In this document: positions 10,578-18,426 of the stretch, in pieces
Layout: each line of letters opens with the position of its first letter
Position numbering within the stretch: position 1 is the stretch's first letter
Source of the DNA: Rhodovulum sp.
GTDB taxonomy: Bacteria; Pseudomonadota; Alphaproteobacteria; Rhodobacterales; Rhodobacteraceae
Direction: 5' to 3'
Length of the DNA: 64,000 bases
Assembly (NCBI GenBank): GCA_020637615.1
Contig: JACKKC010000001.1
Coordinates: forward strand, 62,001 to 126,000
Position numbers and translations under genes: made by a program
Notes under the pieces: model-generated
What the model saw: the letters and a program-made list of their open reading frames with translations, nothing else
Told to the model about the DNA's origin: nothing
Database searches by the model: none

Positions 10578-10593
10578 GTAACTAAACAGTTAC
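10578..10593 (+). promoter_or_regulatory. Candidate TetR operator, site 2
   Basis: GTAACTAAACAGTTAC is a perfect 6-4-6 inverted repeat, 29 bp before the ATG of the oxidoreductase gene at 10622 and just after the tetR-like gene ends. The half-site is shared with 9719-9734. Its position suggests that it overlaps the promoter of the plus-strand operon. Confidence 0.75.
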
Positions 10594-10621
10594 ACATCGA
10601 ATCGCGCAGGGGAGGGACGAC

Positions 10622-11770
10622 ATGGACCGCATCGGCATCATCATGCACGGTGTCACCGGGCGCATGGGCTACAATCAGCATCTGGTGCGCTCGATCCTGG
10701 CCATCCGGGACCAGGGCGGGATCGCGCTCGCCTCGGGACGGCGGCTCCAGGTCGATCCGATCATCGTCGGCCGCAATCCCGAGAAGATCGAGGCGCTGGC
10801 CCGCCGCCACGGCATCGAGCGCTGGTCCGCCGACCTCGATGCCGCGCTCGCCAATCCCGACGACACGATCTTCTTCGATGCCGGCACCACGCTGATGCGC
10901 GCCGACCTGCTGTCGAAGGCGCTCGACGCCGGCAAGCACATCTACAGCGAGAAGCCGATCTCCGACGACCTCGCCGTGGCGGTGGCGCTTGCCGGCAAGG
11001 CGCGCGCCTCCGGCCTCCGGCACGGCGTGGTGCAGGACAAGCTGTTCCTGCCGGGTCTGCAGAAGCTCCGCATCCTGCGCGATTCGGGCTTCTTCGGCCG
11101 CATGCTCTCGGTGCGCTGCGAATTCGGCTACTGGGTCTTCGAGGGCGACTGGGGCGTCGACCCGCAGCGCCCGTCCTGGAACTACCGCAAGGCGGATGGC
11201 GGCGGCATCATCCTCGACATGCTCTGCCACTGGCGCTACGTGATCGACGGCCTGTTCGGCGAGGTGAAGGCGGTCTCCTGCCTCGGGGCGACCCACATCC
11301 CCGAGCGCATCGACGAGAGCGGCCGACCGTACGCTTGCGACGCCGACGACGCCGCCTATGCCACCTTCGAGCTCGAGAACGGCGTCATCGCCCAGTTCAA
11401 CTCCTCCTGGGCCGTGCGCGTCCGGCGCGACGACCTGGTGACCTTCCAGGTCGACGGCACCCACGGCTCGGCGGTCGCGGGCCTGACGAAATGCTGGAGT
11501 CAGGCGCGCGTCAACACGCCCAAGCCGGTCTGGAACCCCGACCAGCCGCAGACCATGAACTTCTTCGACCAGTGGGAGGAGGTGCCCGATACCGCCACCT
11601 ACGACAACGGCTTCAAGGCGCAATGGGAGATGTTCCTGCGCCACGTCGTCGAGGACGGACCCTGGCCCTACGGCCTCGAGGCCGGTGCCAAGGGCGTGCA
11701 GCTCGCCGAGCTCGGCCTGAAATCCTGGGCCGAGCGCCGCTGGCTCGACGTGCCCGCGCTGGAGTATTGA
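10622..11770 (+). CDS. Gfo/Idh/MocA family oxidoreductase (second of three)
   Basis: 382 residues. The dinucleotide loop reads HGVTGRMGYNQH, unlike the usual GxGxxG and closer to the loop of dihydrodipicolinate reductase. The conserved SEKPISD follows near residue 108. The middle region (WNYRKADGGGIILDMLCHW) carries the HxxD/DxxxH-like catalytic surroundings of the family. GGGGAGGG-type sequence precedes the ATG. It is the first gene of the plus-strand catabolic operon, directly behind an operator dyad and 3 bp before the DUF993 gene. Confidence 0.88.
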   Translation: MDRIGIIMHGVTGRMGYNQHLVRSILAIRDQGGIALASGRRLQVDPIIVGRNPEKIEALARRHGIERWSADLDAALANPDDTIFFDAGTTLMRADLLSKALDAGKHIYSEKPISDDLAVAVALAGKARASGLRHGVVQDKLFLPGLQKLRILRDSGFFGRMLSVRCEFGYWVFEGDWGVDPQRPSWNYRKADGGGIILDMLCHWRYVIDGLFGEVKAVSCLGATHIPERIDESGRPYACDADDAAYATFELENGVIAQFNSSWAVRVRRDDLVTFQVDGTHGSAVAGLTKCWSQARVNTPKPVWNPDQPQTMNFFDQWEEVPDTATYDNGFKAQWEMFLRHVVEDGPWPYGLEAGAKGVQLAELGLKSWAERRWLDVPALEY

Positions 11771-11773
11771 GGC

Positions 11774-12937
11774 ATGGCCAGCATCGACCTGCCACAAGAC
11801 GGCGCCATCGTCCCCTACGAGCTCACCGGCACCCCGGCCCCGCTCGCCCGGCGCGAGGCGGCGGCCTTCCCGCGCATCGCATATGGTGCGGCCCATGTCG
11901 TCGCCGATCCGCTGGCCGACAACGACCCCTGGCTGACCCCGGCGATCGACTGGGACCGCACGCTCGCCTTCCGCCACCGGCTCTGGGACCTCGGCCTCGG
12001 CGTCGCGGAGGCGATGGACACGGCCCAGCGCGGCATGGGGCTCGGCTGGCCGGAGGCGCAGGAGCTGATCCGCCGGGCGCTGGCCGAGGCGAAGGGCCGC
12101 GACGACGCGCTGATCGCCTGCGGCGCCGGCACCGACCACCTCGAGCCCGGCGCCAGCGTCACGATCGACGACGTGCTCCGTGCCTACGAGGAGCAGATCG
12201 GCATGGTCGAGGATGCCGGCGGCCGGATCATCCTGATGGCGAGCCGGGCGCTCGCCGCCGCCGCGAAGGGGCCCGACGACTACCTGCGCGTCTACGACCG
12301 CATCCTCGGCCAGGTGCGCCAGCCGGTGATCCTCCACTGGCTCGGCGAGATGTTCGACCCCGCGCTCGCCGGCTACTGGGGCAATGCCGACCACATGAAG
12401 GCGATGGACACCTGCCTCGAGGCGATCGCGGCCAATGCCTCCAAGGTCGACGGCATCAAGGTGTCGCTGCTGTCCAAGGAAAAGGAGATCGCCATGCGCC
12501 GCCGCCTGCCGGAAGGCGTGCGCATGTATACCGGCGACGACTTCAACTATGCCGAACTGATCGCCGGCGACGAGGAGGGCCATTCCGACGCGCTGCTCGG
12601 TATCTTCGACGCCATCGCCCCGGTCGCTTCGGCGGCGCTCGAGGCGCTCGGTCGCGGCAGCGACAACGAGTTCTTCGATCTGCTGGAGCCCACCGTTCCG
12701 CTGTCGCGTCACATCTTCGCGGCGCCGACCCGCTTCTACAAGACCGGCGTGGTCTTTCTCGCCTATCTCAATGGCTTGCAGGACCATTTCGTGATGATCG
12801 GCGGCCAGCAGAGCGCCCGCTCGCTCCAGCATCTCGCCGAGCTGTTCCGCCTCGCCGACAAGGCCCGCGTCCTCGCCGACCCGGACGAGGCGGTGCTTCG
12901 GATGAAGCGCGTGCTCGCCGTGCACGGGGTGGCGTAG
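11774..12937 (+). CDS. DUF993 / dihydrodipicolinate-synthase-like TIM-barrel protein
   Basis: 387 residues. It resembles the DUF993 family, annotated as distant relatives of dihydrodipicolinate synthase and found with Gfo-type dehydrogenases. Visible blocks include LIACGAGTDHLEPG, an active-site-like strand QPVILHWLGEMFDP and KVDGIKVSLLSKEKE, where the Lys of VSLLSK could be a Schiff-base candidate. I infer an aldolase or lyase step on the oxidised sugar. Its stop codon shares one base with the GTG start of the next gene. Confidence 0.75.
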   Translation: MASIDLPQDGAIVPYELTGTPAPLARREAAAFPRIAYGAAHVVADPLADNDPWLTPAIDWDRTLAFRHRLWDLGLGVAEAMDTAQRGMGLGWPEAQELIRRALAEAKGRDDALIACGAGTDHLEPGASVTIDDVLRAYEEQIGMVEDAGGRIILMASRALAAAAKGPDDYLRVYDRILGQVRQPVILHWLGEMFDPALAGYWGNADHMKAMDTCLEAIAANASKVDGIKVSLLSKEKEIAMRRRLPEGVRMYTGDDFNYAELIAGDEEGHSDALLGIFDAIAPVASAALEALGRGSDNEFFDLLEPTVPLSRHIFAAPTRFYKTGVVFLAYLNGLQDHFVMIGGQQSARSLQHLAELFRLADKARVLADPDEAVLRMKRVLAVHGVA

Positions 12938-13764
12938 TGGCGGACCTCGACGGACTGTCGATCAATCTCGCCACCCTGCGCAAGCAATGGCGCTTCGCCG
13001 AAGCGGTCGACGCCTGCCTGCGCCACGGGATCACCACGATCTGCCCCTGGCGCGACCAGATCGCCGACACCGGCCTCGCGGAGGCCGCCCGGATCGTCCA
13101 CGCCAACGGCCTGAAGCTCACCGGTCTCTGCCGCGGCGGCTTCTTCCCCGCGCCCGACGCCGAGGGCCGCGCCAGGGCACTCGACGACAACCGCCGCGCC
13201 GTCGATGAGGCCGCGGAGCTCGGCGCCGACTGCCTGGTGATGGTCTGCGGCGGCCTGCCCGCCGGCTCGAAGGATCTGCCCGAGGCGCGCAGGATGGTGA
13301 CGGACGGCCTCGCCGCCCTGATGCCGCATGCCCGTGCCGCCGGCGTGCCGATCGCCATCGAGCCCCTGCATCCGATGTACGCCGCCGACCGCTCCTGCGT
13401 GAACTCGCTCGAACAGGCGCTCGACATGGCCGCGGCGATCGGTGGCGGCGGCATCGGCGCGGCCATCGACGTCTATCACGTCTGGTGGGAGCCCGACCTC
13501 GCCAACCAGATCGCCCGCGCCGGGCGCATGGGCGCGATCCTCGCCCACCACATCTGCGACTGGCTGGTGCCCACCGGCGACCTGCTGAACGACCGCGGCA
13601 TGATGGGCGACGGCGTCATCGACCTGCCGGCCTTCCGGGCCATGATCGAGGCCGCCGGCTTCCACGGCGCCCAGGAGGTCGAGATCTTCTCCGACCATTG
13701 GTGGAGCCGCCCCGGCGACGAGGTGCTCGCCACCTGCGTCGAGCGGTTCCGGACGGTCTGCTGA
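12937..13764 (+). CDS. Sugar phosphate isomerase/epimerase family protein (AP endonuclease 2 fold)
   Basis: 275 residues starting at GTG 12937, which overlaps the preceding TAG; no other start gives a whole domain. It has the xylose-isomerase-like TIM barrel with metal ligands in expected places: Glu in AIEPLHPMY, Asp in AAIDVYHVWW, His in AHHICDW and Glu in QEVEIFSDHW. Members isomerise or epimerise sugars or inosose-like ketones. Its coupling to two dehydrogenases and DUF993 supports processing of a keto-sugar intermediate. Confidence 0.88.
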   Translation: MADLDGLSINLATLRKQWRFAEAVDACLRHGITTICPWRDQIADTGLAEAARIVHANGLKLTGLCRGGFFPAPDAEGRARALDDNRRAVDEAAELGADCLVMVCGGLPAGSKDLPEARRMVTDGLAALMPHARAAGVPIAIEPLHPMYAADRSCVNSLEQALDMAAAIGGGGIGAAIDVYHVWWEPDLANQIARAGRMGAILAHHICDWLVPTGDLLNDRGMMGDGVIDLPAFRAMIEAAGFHGAQEVEIFSDHWWSRPGDEVLATCVERFRTVC

Positions 13765-13880
13765 GCGCGTCGGCCCGTGTCGCGAGCGCTCCGAGACCCA
13801 GGTGTCCTTCGGGACGGATCGGCCGGATGGCCCGGGCGCGTCTCCCGCGCACCGGCACGGCCCCGAGACAGGTGACCCCC

Positions 13881-15143
13881 ATGCCCAGCAAGCGACGCTA
13901 CGCCCTCGTCGGCACCGGAAACCGCGGCACGACCATGTGGGGGAAGGAGTTGCTCGACGGCTGGTCCGACCATGTGGATCTGGTCGCCATCGTCGACACC
14001 AACCCGTTGCGCGCCGAGCGTGCCCGCGCCATGATCGGCACCGACGCGCCGATCCTCACCGATCTCGACGCGATGCTCCGCGACACGCGCCCCGATCTCG
14101 TGATCGTCTGCACCCCCGACGACACCCACGACGAGATCATCGTCCGCGCCCTCGACGCCGGCGCCGACGTCATCGCCGAAAAGCCGATGACCACCACGCC
14201 CGGGAAGATCGCGCGCATCCTCGAGGCCGAGCGCCGGAGCGGCCGGCGGGTCGACGTCACCTTCAACTACCGCTTCGCCCCGACCCCGGCGCGGATCAGG
14301 GAACTGCTCGCGTCCGGCGAGATCGGCAGGCTGCTCTCGGTCGATTTCCACTGGTATCTCGATACCAGCCACGGCGCCGATTACTTCCGGCGCTGGCACG
14401 CCTTCCGCGCACATTCGGGCAGCCTCTTCGTCCACAAGGCGACGCATCATTTCGACCTGCTGAACTGGTATCTCGATTCCGACCCCGAGGCGGTCACCGC
14501 CTTCGCCGCGCTGAAGGTCTACGGGCGCAACGGCCCCTTCCGCGGCACCCGCTGCAAGGGCTGTCCCCACGCCGCCGAATGCCGCTTCTATCTCGACATC
14601 GGCGCCGACCCGTTCCTCGACGCGCTCTACGAGGATCCGCAGGAGGTCGACGGCTACTTCCGCGACGCCTGCGTCTTTCGCGAGGACATCGACGTCCCCG
14701 ACACCATGGTCGCCGCCATCCGCTACGCGAACGGCGTGCATGTCTCCTATTCGCTCAACACCGCGATGCCGGTCGAGGGCCACCACATCGCCTTCAACGG
14801 AACGCGCGGGCGCATCGAGCTGCGCCAGTACGAGAAGCAGCCCTGGGACAAGCCCGACCACGACGAGATCCTGCTCGTGCGCAGCTTCCCCGGCGATCGC
14901 GAGGCGGTGGAGCGCATCGCCGTGCCGCATTTTCCCGGCGGCCACTACGGCGGCGACGACCGGCTGCGTGACATGCTGTTCAAGCCCGGCGCCACCGACC
15001 CGCTCGGCCAGCGCGCCGGCTCCCGCGCCGGCGCGATCTCGGTCCTCTGCGGCATCGCCGCGCTCGAGAGCGCCGAATCCGGCCGCCCGGTCCGGCTGGG
15101 CGAATTCGCCGAGACCGCCGGGATCCCCGGCGGCATCGCCTGA
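13881..15143 (+). CDS. Gfo/Idh/MocA family oxidoreductase with internal Cys cluster (third of three)
   Basis: 420 residues from ATG 13881; the frame extends upstream but without a domain. The Rossmann loop is VGTGNRGTTMWG and the catalytic lysine lies in AEKPMTTT. Near residue 220 there is CKGCPHAAEC, a C-x2-C-x5-C pattern that could bind a metal or be structural and is absent from the other two Gfo proteins here. It lies 116 bp after the isomerase gene and may be in the same operon or have its own promoter. Confidence 0.87.
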   Translation: MPSKRRYALVGTGNRGTTMWGKELLDGWSDHVDLVAIVDTNPLRAERARAMIGTDAPILTDLDAMLRDTRPDLVIVCTPDDTHDEIIVRALDAGADVIAEKPMTTTPGKIARILEAERRSGRRVDVTFNYRFAPTPARIRELLASGEIGRLLSVDFHWYLDTSHGADYFRRWHAFRAHSGSLFVHKATHHFDLLNWYLDSDPEAVTAFAALKVYGRNGPFRGTRCKGCPHAAECRFYLDIGADPFLDALYEDPQEVDGYFRDACVFREDIDVPDTMVAAIRYANGVHVSYSLNTAMPVEGHHIAFNGTRGRIELRQYEKQPWDKPDHDEILLVRSFPGDREAVERIAVPHFPGGHYGGDDRLRDMLFKPGATDPLGQRAGSRAGAISVLCGIAALESAESGRPVRLGEFAETAGIPGGIA

Positions 15144-15414
15144 CCGACCTCGGCTGCGATCCCGCGATCGGAGCCATGCCGGGAGGATTGGATGAGCGCC
15201 CACCACGGACGGTCGCTGTTCCCATCCTGCTGCGGGGCTTTGGCGCCGGGCACTTTGGGACCCGGCGGCGCCCGCCCCTGACCCGCGCCGCGCGGGTCTT
15301 GTCGGATGGCGCCCCGCTGCCTATCAAGGGATCCGGTCCCCGCCATTGCGCCCGAGGGCGACGGCGTCGGGCGCGCGCGGCCCGTCACGGGCGTCGGGGC
15401 CGGCGGGAGCTGCC

Positions 15415-17202
15415 ATGGACGATCGCAGCGAGACATTCGACGCCTGGCACCCGGGCATCGATTCGGAGATCCCGCCGCGGCTCTTACCCCAGGCGACGCT
15501 CTACCGGCCCGAGAATTCCACCGTCGGCTATGCCGAGGCGCGCGAGGCGGCGGAATATTGCGGGCTCAAGCCGCGCGACATGGTCGCGACGCGGCTCGAA
15601 CGGCTCGTCACCCACGAGCTGCTCGTCCGCGTCACCGCGGATCTCACGGTTCCCGACGGCCCGAACTACGAGGATCTGGGCATCAGCCTGCGCGGCATCG
15701 TGGCCCGCATCGAGGACGTCCATGTCGCGCCCGAGATGGAGGGCCTGCGGCGCCGGTTCGAGGCCTTCCGCGAGGAGGCCGATGCCCGCATCCGCGCGAT
15801 CCTCGAGGCCGATGTCTTCGCGCCCGAGCCACCGGCCCCGCCCGAGGCCCCGCCCGCGCGCCGCGGGCTCCTCGGCACGCTCTTCGGCGCCCGGGCGACG
15901 GCGCCCCCGCCGGCGCCTGCCCGCCGGCAGCCTCCCGAATTCGCCGCCCTCGAGGCATGGCGCGAAGCCGCGCCGCGGACCCGGGACGATCTCGAGCGGG
16001 CCTGCCTGGAGAGCCTCTCGACGGTGGTCGGCGGGATCGTCGGCCGCCACGGCCGCCTGCTCGCCGATCGCGGCATGGTGGCGCGCTTCGCCCTGAACAT
16101 GGTGTGCAACGGCCAGGGCAGCCGGCTGGTCGGCACCTGGATCGAGCCGATCATCCGGACGGCGGCGGCGCGCGAGGGCTACCGCTTCCTGCCCGTCCAG
16201 GCGAAATCGATCTTCCTGAACGTGAAGGGCTCCTCGGCGGCCGGCAAGAGCACCATCCGGCCGGCACAGCGCGCGCTCGCCGAGAAGCTCGGCGTTCCCT
16301 GGGAGAATTTCGCGCTGATCAGCCCCGATTACTGGCGCAAGCACCTTCTCGACTACCAGAGCCTCGGCGAGGACTACAAATACGCGGCCATGCTCACCGG
16401 GCAGGAGCTCGAGATCATCGACCGCAAGCTCGATCGCCACATGGAGGCCAAGGCGCTCGGCCAGGCGCTGCCGCATGTGCTCATCGACCGGTTCCGCTTC
16501 GACAGTTTCGACACCTCCCAGGACAGCAGCAAGACCAGCCAGCTGCTGACGCGCTTCAGCGACACGGTGTTCCTGTTCTTCGTCATCACCCCGCCGGCGG
16601 ATACCGTCGAGCGCTCCTGGAAGCGGGGGCTCCAGACCGGGCGGTTCAAGGCCGTGGACGATCTGCTCTACCACAATATCGAAGCCTATTCCGGCATGCC
16701 GAACCTGTTCTTCCCGACGGTGCTCTCGGCGAGCAAGACCATGCATTTCGAGTTCCTCGACAACAGCGTGGCCCTCGGCGAGCGGCCGCGCACCATCGCC
16801 TTCGGGCGCAACGGCCAGATGACGATCCTCGACCTGGCGCGGCTGAACGACATCGACCGGTTCCGCAACGTCAACGTCGCCGCCACGAGGCCCGAGGAGG
16901 TCCTGCCCGAGGATCCCGAGGACAGCTTCGCCTTCCTCGCCGCCTGCCTGAGGCGCATCCCGGAGGTGATCCTGGCCGAACACGCCACCGCGGCGGTCTA
17001 CGGCGCGACGCGAAACGGCAAATGGATCTACCGCGCCCCTGCCGATGCCCCGCGCTCCGCGGCGGGTGGGTTCGAGGCGCGCTGCCTCGCGGCCTTGGGA
17101 TGGGACGGGCCGCTGGACGCGGCCGATCCGCCGCGGCTGGACGTCGAGGCGGAACGGCGGCTGACGCTCGGCGCCTGGGGCGAGCGGGCCGCGCCGGAGT
17201 GA
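15415..17202 (+). CDS. Large unrecognised P-loop protein, possibly zeta-like kinase
   Basis: 595 residues from the ATG at 15415; upstream in-frame sequence is Arg/Gly-rich filler. I do not recognise the family. A Walker A motif GSSAAGKST is at residues 272-280. It is followed by ALISPDYWRKHLL and a helical segment ending IIDRKLDRHMEAKAL, a layout reminiscent of zeta-toxin or chloramphenicol-phosphotransferase-like kinases. The first 250 residues look separate: a helical N-terminal part, a Pro/Ala linker (about 135-180) and another helical part. No antitoxin-like partner is adjacent. It stands alone, with 271 bp before it and 250 bp after. Confidence 0.6.
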   Translation: MDDRSETFDAWHPGIDSEIPPRLLPQATLYRPENSTVGYAEAREAAEYCGLKPRDMVATRLERLVTHELLVRVTADLTVPDGPNYEDLGISLRGIVARIEDVHVAPEMEGLRRRFEAFREEADARIRAILEADVFAPEPPAPPEAPPARRGLLGTLFGARATAPPPAPARRQPPEFAALEAWREAAPRTRDDLERACLESLSTVVGGIVGRHGRLLADRGMVARFALNMVCNGQGSRLVGTWIEPIIRTAAAREGYRFLPVQAKSIFLNVKGSSAAGKSTIRPAQRALAEKLGVPWENFALISPDYWRKHLLDYQSLGEDYKYAAMLTGQELEIIDRKLDRHMEAKALGQALPHVLIDRFRFDSFDTSQDSSKTSQLLTRFSDTVFLFFVITPPADTVERSWKRGLQTGRFKAVDDLLYHNIEAYSGMPNLFFPTVLSASKTMHFEFLDNSVALGERPRTIAFGRNGQMTILDLARLNDIDRFRNVNVAATRPEEVLPEDPEDSFAFLAACLRRIPEVILAEHATAAVYGATRNGKWIYRAPADAPRSAAGGFEARCLAALGWDGPLDAADPPRLDVEAERRLTLGAWGERAAPE

Positions 17203-17267
17203 ACGACCGCCGCCGGGCACCAGGGGAATCGCACTTGCCGACACGCCCCGCCACCCGCGCTCTGGGC

Positions 17268-17354
17268 AGGCCGGCGTCACCATCGCGCCCGGGTCGGGCG
17301 CTGCCCTCGCCTTGCCATGGGGCGGTCGAGGACGAAAGGATAAGCTCCGGAGCC
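17268..17354 (+). repeat. Dispersed repeat family 2, copy 1 (partial)
   Basis: This stretch shares GGGTCGGGCGCTGCCCTCG and the following CGGTCGAGGACGAA / CTCCGGAG region with 60655-60772, and more loosely with 24574-24668. The leading hairpin half seen in the other two copies is missing here. It lies in the gap between the P-loop protein and the LysR gene. Confidence 0.55.
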
Positions 17355-17452
17355 GATCGTCCGCCGCCGGAGACCGTCCCGCCTTGCTCCGGCGCTCATG
17401 CTCACTACAATCGGTGTAAGCGGACCGTCGCAACGGATGCGGGCCTCTCCCG

Positions 17453-18340
17453 ATGCTCGAGATCAAGGACATGAAGCTGCTGGCGGCCCTGGCCCGGCAC
17501 CGGCATTTCGCGCGCGCCGCAGCGGCCTCGGGAATATCCCAGCCGGCCTTCTCGGCGCGGATCCGCAAGATCGAGGCGAGCTTCGGCCTGCCGCTCGTGC
17601 GACGGGGCAACAAGTTCCAGGGCTTTTCCCGCGAGGGCGAGGTCCTGCTGAAATGGTGCCGCAAGATCCTCGCGGATGTCGAGGGCATGCGGCAGGAAAT
17701 GGAGATGAGCAAGGGCGCGCTGGGCGGCAAGCTGGTGATCGGCGCGGTGCCGACGGCGCTTCCCTATGCGGCGCTGCTCTCCGGGCGCCTGCGCGAGGTC
17801 CATCCTGACCTGGCGATCGAGATCCGGTCCCTGACTTCCTCGAAGATCGGGCTCGGCCTCGACGATTATTCGCTCGATGCCGGCCTGACCTATGTCGGGG
17901 CCGAGAACATCGGCGACAAGCTGCTACTGGAGCCGATCTACGAGGAGACCTACGTGCTGGTGGCGTCGAAGGCGCTCGCGCCGCGCGCCGCCGGCCATGC
18001 GACCTGGGCCGAGGCGGCGGCGCTGCCGCTCTGCCTGCTGACCCGCGACATGCGCAACCGCCAGCTCATCGACGCGGCCTTCGAGGCCGTCGGCCTCAAC
18101 CCCAGCCCGGTGATGGAAACCGACGATTTCACCGCCGCGCTGGCGCAGGTCGCCAGCGGCACGGCGGCGATGATCGCGCCCCGCTGGCTGTCGGACAATG
18201 TCTTCGCGGGCAGGGATTCGATCCGCCTCGAGCTGACCGATCCCGTGGTCGCCCATTCCATCGGCCTGGTGACCCACCTGCAGGATCCGGTGCTGCCGGC
18301 GATCGCGGCGCTGCGCGACGCCATCCGCAGCCTGTCATAA
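17453..18340 (+). CDS. LysR family regulator of the formate dehydrogenase operon
   Basis: 295 residues. The N-terminal winged helix (MKLLAALARHRHFARAAAA, then QPAFSARIRKIEASFG) is followed by the periplasmic-binding-protein-like effector domain from about residue 90. It is encoded 86 bp upstream of fdhB on the same strand, an arrangement in which the LysR protein commonly activates formate oxidation genes. A 13-bp TCGAA-N3-TTCGA dyad with T-N11-A spacing lies between the genes. The effector is unknown and may be formate. Confidence 0.92.
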   Translation: MLEIKDMKLLAALARHRHFARAAAASGISQPAFSARIRKIEASFGLPLVRRGNKFQGFSREGEVLLKWCRKILADVEGMRQEMEMSKGALGGKLVIGAVPTALPYAALLSGRLREVHPDLAIEIRSLTSSKIGLGLDDYSLDAGLTYVGAENIGDKLLLEPIYEETYVLVASKALAPRAAGHATWAEAAALPLCLLTRDMRNRQLIDAAFEAVGLNPSPVMETDDFTAALAQVASGTAAMIAPRWLSDNVFAGRDSIRLELTDPVVAHSIGLVTHLQDPVLPAIAALRDAIRSLS

Positions 18341-18350
18341 CGAAAACGGA

Positions 18351-18363
18351 TCGAACCTTTCGA
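18351..18363 (+). promoter_or_regulatory. Candidate LysR box upstream of fdhB
   Basis: TCGAACCTTTCGA is an inverted repeat (TCGAA-CCT-TTCGA) that fits T-N11-A. It starts 11 bp after the LysR stop codon and 76 bp before the fdhB ATG. The position suits control of the fdh operon by the LysR protein, but a single 13-bp dyad is weak evidence. Confidence 0.4.
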
Positions 18364-18426
18364 AGATGCGATTGGAAATTATCGCTGAATTCTGACAGAA
18401 GGGCTTCGTGCCTCTGGAGGGTGGAA

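Noticed and set aside
15415..17202. Type II toxin-antitoxin system of zeta type
   Set aside because: No small epsilon-like gene is adjacent and the protein is about twice the size of zeta; only the P-loop region is similar in style.
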